DNA of 64,000 nt from Symbiodinium natans (GCA_905221605.1 CAJNDS010002315.1:22501-86500), one strand, 5' to 3'; positions 1 to 8,193 are shown, numbered from the stretch's first letter. Notes: generated by a model from the sequence alone, not told the origin. Numbers and translations: made by a program.

Positions 1-537
1 GGTCCGTGATTTTGTTAGGTCTAGGGCTTAGGTACAGCTTGAGGTTTAGGTTTTGCGAGGTGTAAGTTTAGGGTGGGAACCCTAAGCCCTAAACCCCGCA
101 GCCCCCAGTTCCCCCCTCTGCCCCTCCACCCCCCACCCCCCTTCATTTTGTGGGAAGTGCTGAACACCGTCTCTTGTAAAGGAAACTTGTCTCGCCGAGG
201 CATGAAGCTTGTGTTAAGGGTTAAGGGTTCAACTCCTTTTTGTTTGGCTTTGAGAGGGTCTTACCTAGAATGCGTTGTGAGAGGGTTTAAAGGGCCAACC
301 GACTTCCTACTGAAGCCTAAGCCATTGACCCTTAAAGCCTAAACCCCCCATTCCAAGGTCCTGAGTCGTAAGCCCTAAACCTTCAACCCTAGCCTAAACC
401 CTAAACCCTAAACCCTAAGCCCTAAACCCGAAACCCCAAACCCTAAGCCCTAAACCCTAAACCCTAAACCCTCAGCCCACCCTAAAATGCCCAAGATCCT
501 TCAACTCAGAAATCCTAAGCAGTAAACCCTAGACCCA
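1..537. other. Degenerate telomere-like flank, no gene recognised
   Basis: Positions 362-480 are a degenerate CCCTAAA array with CCCTAAG and CCCGAAA variants. 100-160 is C-rich. 130-340 is unique sequence with no convincing reading frame. Short open frames here are low complexity and were not called. Confidence 0.6.
485..510 (+). repeat. 26-bp direct repeat, left copy
   Basis: The 26 bases starting AAATGCCCAAGATCC and ending CAACTCAGA recur exactly at 8093-8118. The two copies bracket the retrotransposon plus a short CCCTAAA array on each side. They are not directly at the element ends (538 and 8051), so they are more likely a duplication tied to the telomere-like array than the target duplication of the recombinase element. 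Confidence 0.85.
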
Positions 538-613
538 TAGTTTTCGCCCCGAAGTGTAGTGCGATGCTGAGTGTTGATGGTTGACGGTTCTTTGCTCGTA
601 GCTTTTTGGGCTT
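538..613 (+). repeat. Split direct repeat A1
   Basis: 76 bp, from TAGTTTTCGCCCC to TTTTTGGGCTT, matched at 7699-7774 with one visible mismatch (GAAGTG versus GTAGTG). It lies immediately upstream of the first ORF, so it may hold the promoter or leader. Confidence 0.92.
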
Positions 614-619
614 AAGTGT

Positions 620-1332
620 ATGGAGCCCTGCAACAAGTGTCGGAGTGGAAGCAGGGCCGACGGTGATTCGTGGTGCTGGGGCTGTAGGGCTGTGGAGGCC
701 CTACAGCTGGAACTCAACCGACGGTGGGCGTCGGGGGAAGCCAGAGAGCTGGCTGAGGAGATTTGCCTGTCCGCCGCCAGGCAAATCAGAGCCCTTGGGG
801 CACTGGGCTCGACTGCTCTACGGGGAGAGAGAGCACCACGAGGTGGACCTGGCCTTCCACGTGAAACGCCTGCGCAAGGAACTCCGGCACTGGCCCCGAA
901 GGCCTTGGGTGTTGCGGCTGCCCCAGTCACTCCTCGTGCCACGCCTGGGCTTGCCCAGGTTGAGAGCGTGCCGCGGCAACCAAGGAACTGAGGGGATTGA
1001 AAAAGGAGGTGGAGGCCGAGGAAGACTACGAATACTACTCGGACGAGACAAGTGGTGAGGCGCCACGTGTGGTGGGAGCTGCCCCGAAGAGTAGTGCCCC
1101 AGCTCCTTCCTCACCTCGGGCCCCATTGCCACGGAAGAGTCCAAAGCAGAGGAGGAAAGATAAGAAGGTCAAGAAATCAAAGAAGGATCGAACCCATCGT
1201 GCTGGACGTCGGCATCAGCGAATCCTGTCACAACCCCCGTCCAAGACAGTGCATCGCAGGTTGGGCGAGCACGAGCTGGATTTGGGAAGGAGCAAGAAGA
1301 TTGACCTCTTGCCCCGGAGACCGGAGCAATGA
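620..1332 (+). pseudogene. Leader ORF of the YR retrotransposon, zinc-ribbon-like, frameshifted
   Basis: It starts at ATG 620, six bases after repeat A1. The first part (620-991) has a CxxC-x11-CxxC pattern (CNKC and CWGC, residues 4-22) followed by a helical, Arg/Ala-rich stretch, which suggests a small zinc-binding nucleic-acid protein. Around 970-976 the coding sense moves one frame to a reading that continues ATKELRGLKKEVEAEEDYEY and then a Lys-rich basic region. It ends at TGA 1330-1332. That stop overlaps the ATG of the next ORF as ATGA. The function within the element is unknown; a gag or nucleocapsid-like accessory role is inference. A one-base indel near 975 is the simplest reason for the split. 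Confidence 0.6.
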
Positions 1333-2966
1333 GCGCACCCTATGGAGAAGACGATGCCTCAGAGGCTCTAGAGCCTTTTCGGGGAGACGGCCCCGCTGGA
1401 GAATTGGTTTCGGCCGAGGCGCCGGCCGGGTGGATAGGGTACGATCTGGAAGTTGGTTCCGTGATTCACGTCGCCTATGCGTCCAATGGTGTGGATGGTG
1501 GACAGGGAACAATCGCCCTACTGGTGCTCGAGCAGGTAGGGGTTGCGACTTACCGAGTGAAGTACGTCGGGTGCAACTCGACAGATATCCACAACGAGGC
1601 CGGGAACGTGTTCAACAGGCGGAAGCTCCTTCTGCACAAATGTTTGGGGCCTGTGAGGCTGTGCGAGGCCAAGGACCCTCTTCATCACTGCGACGCACTT
1701 CGTTACTGGGGACCTCGCCTATACCCAGGTCATCTGTGCACAGTGCGGGGGTGGAAAGTCCTGCAGGACTCTTGGAAAAGCATGGAGCTTCAGGAGGTTG
1801 GAGTTGTGCCCCCTCAGCCAGGCGGGTCGGACAGTGGCCTGCCGGGCGATCCAGGTGGGGAGGAACCGGCTTTCATGGAGAACCTGCGAGCTCTACAGGA
1901 GAGAGTGGCAGGGGGAGCAAGCGCCAAATCCATTCTGAAGCCTCCAAAGGTGACGTTCCCCGGTCTGGACCCTGCAGGGAGTCCGGCTCAACAGATGGTG
2001 GAGGCGCCGGTCCTGGACGCTGGGAGGAGCCTGGTACGCATGAAGGAAGAACCCATAGAGGTCGAAAGTCGCTCTGCAAGCCATGGACGAGCAGAAAAGC
2101 GCAGGAGGAGAAAGAGGAAGCAGAGCGAGGTACTGGCTGCGCGGGCCAAAGACTACGCCAATCGTCACCTAGGCCATGGACGCAAGCGAGATGGAAAGAA
2201 GAAGAGAAGGAAGAAGAAAAAGAGGAAGGGGTGCAGGAGCTCCTCAAGCTCGAGCGGCAGCTCGGGTTACAGCAGCGAGAGCGAGAAAGCGCTCCTGCCG
2301 CCCATGAGGAAGAAGGCCGATCGCAACCCGGGCTCGGTTTTGGCGGAGCTGATCGAAAGGACGCGGGAGCTACTGTCGGAACAAGAACGCGGTCTAGGAC
2401 GCGAAGCCATGGAAGAGGAGGAAGAGCGGCAGGAGGTGAAGATGACGCTGTACTTCAACCTCTTTTGGAGAAGTCGGTACGAATCCCGCCCTCGGGATCA
2501 GAAGGAGTTGTTCATCCTGTGCCGCTGCATAGATCTACTTCGAGGAGGTCAGCTAGACGTGCTGGGGGATGTGTTGGCAGGGAGAGTCCAGGCGTTAGAG
2601 CTTGCGGCAACGACGGGATCTTGGAACACCGCCAAGCACCTCGAGGTGGAAAGCCTGGAAACGTCGTCGTTGGCTCGCCCGGAGGTACTGCTCGCCGCGC
2701 AGAAGCATGCTCGGTTGCTGTCAAAAAGCGAGGGGAAACCGGACTACGGCAAGTGGCAGGATTGGACACCCTCGACATCGGCGTCGACGTGGGAGAGTTC
2801 GAAGGGGAAGGGCAAAGCGAAAGGAAAAGGAAAAAAAGGCGACAAAGGGAAAGGATGGCAATGGCAATGGGAAGAGAAGAACGAGTGGAAAAACGATTGG
2901 AAGAAGGAGAAGGAGAGAAAGGAAAGGGAAAAGGAGGAGAGGAAGAAGAACGATGGGAAGGCCTGA
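1329..2966 (+). CDS. gag: Gag-like structural protein of the YR retrotransposon
   Basis: A 545-aa ORF begins at ATG 1329, overlapping the previous stop. Residues about 35-120 form a compact, non-repetitive domain (GWIGYDLEVGSVIHVAYASN onward) that may be an SH3/Tudor-like fold. A central basic block (RRRRKRKQ, KKKRRKKKKRK) is followed by a Ser-rich tract and a helical segment. The C-terminus is a Gly/Lys tail (GKGKAKGKGKKGDKGKG) and then a Trp/Glu/Lys-rich end. Such low-complexity basic tails are common in dinoflagellate retroelement gag proteins. I saw no CCHC knuckle. The polymerase frame overlaps its 3' part in the -1 frame. The assignment as gag rests on position and composition, not on a recognised family. 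Confidence 0.65.
   Translation: MSAPYGEDDASEALEPFRGDGPAGELVSAEAPAGWIGYDLEVGSVIHVAYASNGVDGGQGTIALLVLEQVGVATYRVKYVGCNSTDIHNEAGNVFNRRKLLLHKCLGPVRLCEAKDPLHHCDALRYWGPRLYPGHLCTVRGWKVLQDSWKSMELQEVGVVPPQPGGSDSGLPGDPGGEEPAFMENLRALQERVAGGASAKSILKPPKVTFPGLDPAGSPAQQMVEAPVLDAGRSLVRMKEEPIEVESRSASHGRAEKRRRRKRKQSEVLAARAKDYANRHLGHGRKRDGKKKRRKKKKRKGCRSSSSSSGSSGYSSESEKALLPPMRKKADRNPGSVLAELIERTRELLSEQERGLGREAMEEEEERQEVKMTLYFNLFWRSRYESRPRDQKELFILCRCIDLLRGGQLDVLGDVLAGRVQALELAATTGSWNTAKHLEVESLETSSLARPEVLLAAQKHARLLSKSEGKPDYGKWQDWTPSTSASTWESSKGKGKAKGKGKKGDKGKGWQWQWEEKNEWKNDWKKEKERKEREKEERKKNDGKA
2831..2837 (+). promoter_or_regulatory. Candidate -1 frameshift heptamer (A AAA AAA)
   Basis: In the gag frame the codons read GGA AAA AAA GGC, so A2831-A2837 fits X XXY YYZ. 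Slipping back one base moves ribosomes from the gag frame into the frame that encodes reverse transcriptase. Both frames are open around it. The region is A-rich, so chance occurrence is possible, and I did not identify a downstream pseudoknot. Confidence 0.35.
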
Positions 2967-5899
2967 GAGAGCAAGAAGGTGATGAGGCCTCCAGCGTGGT
3001 AACCCGTGCCACAGGGAACGAGGCCGCTGGCTGGGCAACCCGTGCCCCGCCTCCGTTGGGGGTGGCGGCTGGGGAGCCCGTGCCGCTGGCCTCGTTTCTT
3101 GAGGGCTGGGAAGCCGCGGCGGAGAGCTTTAGATCCTTGGGCATTTGGCTCGCATGGGGTTTTTTGAACGGATCGCTTTTGACCCGCGGTTTTTGCGTTG
3201 AAGCCCTTTTTCGTGATGGTCGCAGCTTTCAGGAGGTCGGTTCCAGACACCGCCACCTCCTTCCCCTGCGAGTCTTTGGCCCATGTACAGCCTGGAGCCT
3301 AGAAGGTCTTGCTTGGAATGAGGTGTGTTTCTCCGAAGAGCTCAGTGAAGATTGCTGGCTCTATTGCGTCTGCCGCGCCATCAATTGGCTGGCGGGCTGG
3401 CCGCAAGTGAGCCTAAAGCCTTGCCGTGGTGACATGGCTGGCCGAAAATGTGAAAACGAATGCATGGGGCTTCTTCGATCACAGATTCGAACACTGCTTG
3501 CAAGGGATGAGGGAATAAAGTGTGATCCGAGTGCGATAATGCAAGATTTAAAGAATGCCCGGATTGATTATTCGGGTGAAGAAGTGCTGCCCATGAGGCC
3601 GCTATGTGTGGACCAGATGGAAGGAGCTCTTCCCCCACTTGGCGCAGGGGGGCGTGTGAATGCTCTGGAACTGGTGGATGGGGGAATCAAGGAGATGCTC
3701 AACAACCCGGAGCGCTGCATGGTTGACCCCTCCTTGCGCGAGAAGTGCGCAAGACAATGTAAAGCTCATATAGTCGCAGGTGAAGAAGCAAAAGTGGCAA
3801 GGCTGCTTGTTGAACGCGGGGTGTGCAAACCCATTCCCCTTGACTGCGTGGCACGCGTGGAAGGGCAGCGTGTGTTAAACGGGCTGTTTGGGGTTCCGAA
3901 ACCAAAGTTCCTTCAAGATGGGAGGCCTGTGCTTAGAACAATTATGAACTTCATCCCTACCAATGGGTTGCAGAAGACGATTGAGGGACATGTCGGGAGT
4001 CTGCCCACTATCACCTCGTGGCAAAGCATTGTCCTTGGGGAAGGCGAGCAGCTGTATTGCTATCAGAGTGATATGGCTTGTGCTTTCTACCTTTTTTCTT
4101 TGCCCGAGTGTTGGCTACCCTGGTTTGCTCTCAACTTTTGCTTGGATGGTGCTGAGCTTGGAGAGGAGCCAGGGCGGAAGTACACCATTGCATGCGCCAC
4201 TTTGCCCATGGGCTGGCGGAGCGCCGTTGGCATCATGCAATGCATCTCCCGCACTGTGCTTCTAGAAGCAGGGTTGCCTTCTTCGGATGAAATTCGGAAA
4301 GATCGAGTTGTTCCCAAATGGCTTGTGGAATGCTGGCGCCGAGGGGGCCAAAACGGATGGTGGCAAGTCCACTTGGACAACTTCATCAGTGCCGAAGTCA
4401 GGCAGGAGGAAGACCAAGCGGGGGCTGGCAAAGCCTTCTTTGAACGATCTCAGCAGGCGTGGGATTCCGCCGGCATCCTGTGCGCGGCCGACAAAAATGT
4501 GGAAGAAGCCAGCTTGGCTTTTGAGTTGGGGGCTGAGCTGGATGGTCAGTTTGGAAAGCTGTCGGGGGGAACCCTGCGCATGTTGAAGGTGTGCCAGGCG
4601 TCGCTCTGCTTCGCTCTGGGAAACAAGGGCGGACGAAAGGAGCTGCAAGTTCTGGGAGGCAGATGGGCCTTCTTAGCGCAATTTCGCAGACCAGTTTTCG
4701 CAGCTTTCAGTGATCTCTGGAAAGGGATCTATCACGAGCGCCCGGCGCAGCTCCTACTTGGACGAGCATCGCTGGAACTGCTGATGGGATGCTGTCTGGC
4801 TCCACTGGTGGGGGCCGACTTACGCCGGCCGGTGAGTGAAGTCGTTATCGCTTCAGACGCTTCAGAAAGAGGCGGCGCGTTCTGCGTCGGGCAAGGAGCA
4901 AGTTGGTCAGGTTGCTCGTTGGCCCGCTTTTTGAACACTCCAAATGCGGGACCAGTAGAGATACCAGTCCTGGTGATTTCGCTCTTCAATGGGATTGGAG
5001 GCGCGTTTCGTGCATATGACCTTCTGGGGCTTGCTCCCGCTGGGCTGATAGCTGTAGAGTGCTGCAAAGCCGCAAACCGAGTTACCAGCCTCACGTGGCC
5101 ACACGCGATCCTTCTTACAAATGTTGAGGAGATTACAGAAGAAACTGTAAAGGAGTGGAGCGCTACCTTTGCGTCCGTGCACGAAGTCCACCTGTGGGGA
5201 GGCTTCCCTTGCGTGCACCTGTCGTCGGTGAGGCATGGTAGAGAGAATCTTGCCGGAGATGGATCCAACTTGTTTTTCCAGCTGCTTCAAGTCAAAGAGT
5301 GGATCGCTCGCTGGTTCTCCGGATTCTCTTCGTTTCGATGGGTAATTGAGAACGTTGCTTCCATGGATGTGAGTGCTCGGGATGAGATTAGCTGGAAACT
5401 GGGAACGGAGCCCTTGCGTTTAGACCCGGCAGATGTTCAGTGTTTTTCCAGGCCTCGATTTGCCTGGTGCTCTGAGATTGCTGGAAGTCGCAATGATGCA
5501 CGCGTCACTCGACGCAAAGGGTTCAGTGAGGTCACGATGGCAGCTGACAAGCTGGATGATCAGGGATGGATTCAGCCTGGGTGGGAACGCGTGTCTCGAG
5601 ACAACAACCTTCCCACTTTTATGAAGAGCATTCCACGTGAACGTCCTCCCCCAAACCCTGCGGGGCTCAATAGGACCCCTGAAGATGCTGTTGCGAGGTG
5701 GGAGTCTGATGAGTATCGATTTCCGCCGTGCCAATACAAGCGTCAGTTTCTCTTGAGCAATGGGGAAAGCCTGCGGTACGCCAATGCTTCAGAGCGTGAA
5801 TTGTTGATGGGGTTTGGGGCCAGACACACACTTCTGTGTCTCCCTGCCAGCCAAACGAAAGGAAAAAACAGTTGTTGGAAGACACTCGCCTCAGCCTGA
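2837..5899 (+). CDS. pol: Pol: reverse transcriptase, RNase H (first half) and C5-cytosine methyltransferase
   Basis: The frame is open from 1052; the pol part follows gag. RT motifs: motif A in YQSDMACAFYLF (near 4065), motif B in LPMGWRSAVGIM (near 4205), and the catalytic box as HLDNF (near 4373) instead of YxDD. RNase H begins at VVIASDASERGGAFCVGQ (near 4845), giving the first catalytic Asp. Just after it, a DNMT domain starts with motif I SLFNGIGGAFRAYDLLGL (near 4980). It continues with motif IV GGFPCVHLSS (PC catalytic pair, near 5200), motif VI VIENVASM (near 5345) and a motif VIII-like SRPRFAWCSEI. The DNMT resembles the Dnmt3-type arrangement. The reading frame is lost in an A-run near 5863-5870, before the last DNMT motif, which continues in another frame. 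Confidence 0.85.
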   Translation, partial: RRQRERMAMAMGREERVEKRLEEGEGEKGKGKGGEEEERWEGLREQEGDEASSVVTRATGNEAAGWATRAPPPLGVAAGEPVPLASFLEGWEAAAESFRSLGIWLAWGFLNGSLLTRGFCVEALFRDGRSFQEVGSRHRHLLPLRVFGPCTAWSLEGLAWNEVCFSEELSEDCWLYCVCRAINWLAGWPQVSLKPCRGDMAGRKCENECMGLLRSQIRTLLARDEGIKCDPSAIMQDLKNARIDYSGEEVLPMRPLCVDQMEGALPPLGAGGRVNALELVDGGIKEMLNNPERCMVDPSLREKCARQCKAHIVAGEEAKVARLLVERGVCKPIPLDCVARVEGQRVLNGLFGVPKPKFLQDGRPVLRTIMNFIPTNGLQKTIEGHVGSLPTITSWQSIVLGEGEQLYCYQSDMACAFYLFSLPECWLPWFALNFCLDGAELGEEPGRKYTIACATLPMGWRSAVGIMQCISRTVLLEAGLPSSDEIRKDRVVPKWLVECWRRGGQNGWWQVHLDNFISAEVRQEEDQAGAGKAFFERSQQAWDSAGILCAADKNVEEASLAFELGAELDGQFGKLSGGTLRMLKVCQASLCFALGNKGGRKELQVLGGRWAFLAQFRRPVFAAFSDLWKGIYHERPAQLLLGRASLELLMGCCLAPLVGADLRRPVSEVVIASDASERGGAFCVGQGASWSGCSLARFLNTPNAGPVEIPVLVISLFNGIGGAFRAYDLLGLAPAGLIAVECCKAANRVTSLTWPHAILLTNVEEITEETVKEWSATFASVHEVHLWGGFPCVHLSSVRHGRENLAGDGSNLFFQLLQVKEWIARWFSGFSSFRWVIENVASMDVSARDEISWKLGTEPLRLDPADVQCFSRPRFAWCSEIAGSRNDARVTRRKGFSEVTMAADKLDDQGWIQPGWERVSRDNNLPTFMKSIPRERPPPNPAGLNRTPEDAVARWESDEYRFPPCQYKRQFLLSNGESLRYANASERELLMGFGARHTLLCLPASQTKGKNSCWKTLASA

Positions 5900-6534
5900 T
5901 AGGAGACAGTTTCGCTATGATCTCGTTCGCATGGATCGCGGGGCTGCTCTGTCGCCGCTACCAGGCAGAGCCCAGCGTGGCCTGTTTGCTTGGTAGGCTG
6001 GGGCTCGCGCCAGGCCATTCAGCCCGGCTGAGCGTCCGTGCCTCCCTGTCAAGGTTCAAAAACTATGGAGACCTGGGAAGCGCTGCCGCTCCCGTATCCC
6101 CCACAGCTACATTGGCCCAGCACATGTGCCGAAATGCAAACCACACGGGATCTGATGTTCGGATAGCCACCGGTGAAATCGTCCGCCCGAAGGCCCTCAA
6201 GCGCGCTGACGTTGATGCTGTGTGGTGGACATGGAAACAAGTTTACATGACTAGGTGGCGGTTCTCTCACCACATCAATGCACTGGAAATGCGAGCTTTG
6301 CTTCTGGCACTTCAGTGGAGATCCACAAGGCCAGACCACTTAGGGAAACGAGTAGTGCACCTTGTGGACAGTCTTGTCACTCTCTGCATTTGCTGTAAGG
6401 GGCGAACTTCCTCAAATATGCTTTCGGCTCTCAGTAAGCAAATTGCCGCCTACGTGCTCGCAATGTCTGTCAGTCTGATTTTGGGGCACGTGGACAGTGC
6501 TACCAATCCCTCAGACAAGGGCAGTCGGCTGTGA
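5836..6534 (+). CDS. Continuation: DNMT C-terminal motif and second half of RNase H
   Basis: This frame picks up the methyltransferase C-terminal motif (EDTRLSLIGDSFAMISF, near 5877-5925), which is missing from the preceding frame, so the two ORFs are one broken gene. Further on it supplies the rest of the RNase H: Glu in HHINALEMRALLLALQW (near 6270), Asp in VHLVDSLVTLCICC (near 6357) and the terminal NPSDKGSR (near 6510). Together with VVIASDAS upstream this completes the RNase H D-E-D-D set seen in DIRS-type elements, with about 1 kb of methyltransferase in between. It ends at TGA 6532-6534, overlapping the recombinase ATG (TGATG). Confidence 0.8.
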   Translation: MSPCQPNERKKQLLEDTRLSLIGDSFAMISFAWIAGLLCRRYQAEPSVACLLGRLGLAPGHSARLSVRASLSRFKNYGDLGSAAAPVSPTATLAQHMCRNANHTGSDVRIATGEIVRPKALKRADVDAVWWTWKQVYMTRWRFSHHINALEMRALLLALQWRSTRPDHLGKRVVHLVDSLVTLCICCKGRTSSNMLSALSKQIAAYVLAMSVSLILGHVDSATNPSDKGSRL

Positions 6535-7470
6535 TGGTTCACAGACAGCCGCGGCGCAACACCAGGTTAGCCTTCGCATCGATACAGGTCCGCACCTTTC
6601 GCAGATATCAGCAAGCAGTTGCTCTCGTGCTTCCATTCTTGCACACATGTGTCTCAATGTTAGAAGTTGATGACAACGTGTCTGAGTGGATTGAAATGGT
6701 TTGGTCACAGGGTAAACCGCTGACACTCATCGGAGACGCCCTTTCGGGCCTGCACTTCTTCTGGCCACAGACAAGACGTCAGTTACACCTTTCATGGAGG
6801 CTGTTCAAAACGTGGAGGCGGCTGGAGCCCCCAGCTCGCGTGCTGGCTGCCTCTGCCAAAAGAACTTGCCTCCGCCATGTTGGCGCGTTGCGTTGAGGAA
6901 GGGTGGCTGGAGTTTGCTGCGCTACTCGGGCTTGGGTTCCACTGTCTGCTGCGAACAGGCGAACTTTTGAAGCTAGAGTTGCAGGATCTGTCGCTCTCTC
7001 AAGATAAAGGTGTAGTCAACTTGCGTTTCACAAAAACAGGCCTCAGACAAGGGGCTGCAGAAGCTCTGCCGATTTTTGATCAATGGCTTTTGCGTGTTCT
7101 GCACGCCCTTCTCTCGCTACGGGCTTCAACAGGCTCGGCCCGAATATGGAAAAGCTCTGCTCAAAGTTTCCGCAGACACTTCAGGCTGTTGTGCAACTTC
7201 TTTCTTGTACAGGCTCACAATTTTCATCCCTACTCCTTGAGACGAGGAGGGGGAACTTTCCTGCTGCAGCAGGGTGTGGCGCTCGAACACATCATGCTTC
7301 GAGGCAGGTGGAAATCTCACAGTGTCTGCCGCATCTATTTGCAAGATGGCCTTTCAGCTTTAGCCGAAATTCGTTTCTCTCAGTCAACCCGCGACTTGGT
7401 GTCCCGATACAATGCCCACTTTACAGCTTCGCCGTGTCTGGGGCGCGTGGAAAGGGCCGCTCATGCCTAA
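6534..7470 (+). pseudogene. Tyrosine recombinase, broken by one frame change
   Basis: It starts at ATG 6534, which shares bases with the RNase H stop. The first part (6534-about 6840) is the N-terminal core-binding region. Near 6838-6850 the sense shifts to the frame reading LPLPKELASAMLARCVEEG. The catalytic domain then shows Arg I in HCLLRTGELLKL, the H-x-x-R box in HPYSLRRGGGTFLLQQG, and W/H plus the nucleophile Tyr in GRWKSHSVCRIYLQ. These are the hallmark residues of DIRS/Ngaro YR integrases, which recombine the circular cDNA into the genome. The stop TAA at 7468-7470 lies inside repeat B1. The frame break indicates a defective copy unless frameshifting is used. Confidence 0.8.
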
Positions 7471-7698
7471 GGCAAAGCGACACCGGGGTTCTCACTGAAC
7501 AGACAAAGGAGTGGACAATGAGTTCCGCATGCCATTTGCGGTTCTCTTGGTTCCTCTTGCCTGCCATTGGCGAGAGAGGCTTGGTGTGATCCCTCCTCGC
7601 TTGGAGCAAAGGAGTGAGAATCCCGATGTTATGGAGCTGAGCTCCATAAAGAATCAGAGGACACAAGCTGCGACCAGCAAAAACGAATGCTGAGCACT
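7449..7698 (+). repeat. Split direct repeat B1
   Basis: 250 bp repeated at 7802-8051, with no mismatch seen over the compared length. It contains the end of the recombinase ORF and a near-perfect 8-bp palindrome with a one-base centre (7631-7647, ATGGAGCTGAGCTCCAT). A 60-aa open frame appears in both copies only because the copies are identical. Confidence 0.92.
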
Positions 7699-7774
7699 TA
7701 GTTTTCGCCCCGTAGTGTAGTGCGATGCTGAGTGTTGATGGTTGACGGTTCTTTGCTCGTAGCTTTTTGGGCTT
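7699..7774 (+). repeat. Split direct repeat A2
   Basis: Copy of A1. It directly follows B1, as expected for a PAT/Ngaro-type element where B1-A2 mirrors the circle junction. A 27-bp spacer (7775-7801) separates it from B2. Confidence 0.92.
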
Positions 7775-7801
7775 CCCGCCCTCTACCGCCCTTATCTTCG
7801 A

Positions 7802-8051
7802 GGAAAGGGCCGCTCATGCCTAAGGCAAAGCGACACCGGGGTTCTCACTGAACAGACAAAGGAGTGGACAATGAGTTCCGCATGCCATTTGCGGTTCTCT
7901 TGGTTCCTCTTGCCTGCCATTGGCGAGAGAGGCTTGGTGTGATCCCTCCTCGCTTGGAGCAAAGGAGTGAGAATCCCGATGTTATGGAGCTGAGCTCCAT
8001 AAAGAATCAGAGGACACAAGCTGCGACCAGCAAAAACGAATGCTGAGCACT
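7802..8051 (+). repeat. Split direct repeat B2, right end of the YR element
   Basis: 250-bp copy of B1, including the palindrome (7984-8000). Beyond 8051 the sequence changes to AATTCTAAGCCCTGAACCC and then a CCCTAAA array. Confidence 0.92.
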
Positions 8052-8092
8052 AATTCTAAGCCCTGAACCCTAAACCCTAAACCCTAAACCCT

Positions 8093-8118
8093 AAATGCCC
8101 AAGATCCTTCAACTCAGA
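8093..8118 (+). repeat. 26-bp direct repeat, right copy
   Basis: Exact copy of 485-510. It ends in ACTCAG/A, which doubles as a plausible intron 3' end before the candidate exon at 8118. Confidence 0.85.
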
Positions 8119-8193
8119 TTTGGTGCGTGCTCGAGAACTTCGTCAGCACAGTCTGGGCCCGCGAGGCCGCGCTGGACTGGAGACTCGGGCTTG
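8118..8193 (+). CDS. Candidate internal exon of an unidentified host gene
   Basis: Between a CCCTAAA array ending in CAG and a GTTTTAGGG donor-like start there are 76 GC-rich bases reading IWCVLENFVSTVWAREAAL and then DWRLGL. Third positions are G/C-rich and the frame has no stop. The flanks follow the pattern of the better-supported exons further right (C-rich repeat before, G-rich repeat after). No partner exon was identified with certainty; the YR element to the left and the LINE to the right would lie in its flanking introns. The function is unknown. Confidence 0.4.

Larger units (their letters stand above)
538..8051 (+). mobile_element. Tyrosine-recombinase (DIRS/PAT/Ngaro-like) retrotransposon with embedded DNA methyltransferase
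   Basis: The order is A1 (538-613), leader ORF, gag-like ORF, reverse transcriptase, RNase H first half, C5-methyltransferase, RNase H second half, tyrosine recombinase, B1 (7449-7698), A2 (7699-7774), B2 (7802-8051). The A1-ORFs-B1-A2-B2 split direct repeat layout is diagnostic of PAT/Ngaro-type YR retrotransposons, which integrate a circular DNA through the recombinase instead of a DDE integrase. The B1/A2 junction equals the junction expected when the ends of a linear copy are joined into a circle. Both ends abut degenerate CCCTAAA sequence. The copy has frame breaks near 975, 5865 and 6845, so it is probably not autonomous now, but the identical B repeats suggest fairly recent insertion. 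From memory, dinoflagellate retrotransposons with captured DNMTs have been reported (de Mendoza and colleagues, 2018). Confidence 0.88.

Noticed and set aside
1052-2836. Upstream half of the 1615-codon frame as part of Pol
   Set aside because: It overlaps gag in another frame and reads as Arg/Gly/Ser-rich low complexity; the recognisable domains begin after 3900, so Pol is taken from the gag overlap onward.
2512-3256. Minus-strand ORFs of 105-210 aa opposite the gag/pol overlap
   Set aside because: They are antisense shadows of a Lys/Glu-rich coding region, giving Leu/Phe/Ser-rich products without domains.
7511-8046. Two identical 60-aa ORFs (7511-7693 and 7864-8046)
   Set aside because: They are identical only because B1 and B2 are copies; composition and context give no sign of a gene.
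538-8051. Classification as an LTR retrotransposon
   Set aside because: There is no DDE integrase and no pair of long terminal repeats; the split direct repeats and a tyrosine recombinase identify a YR element.
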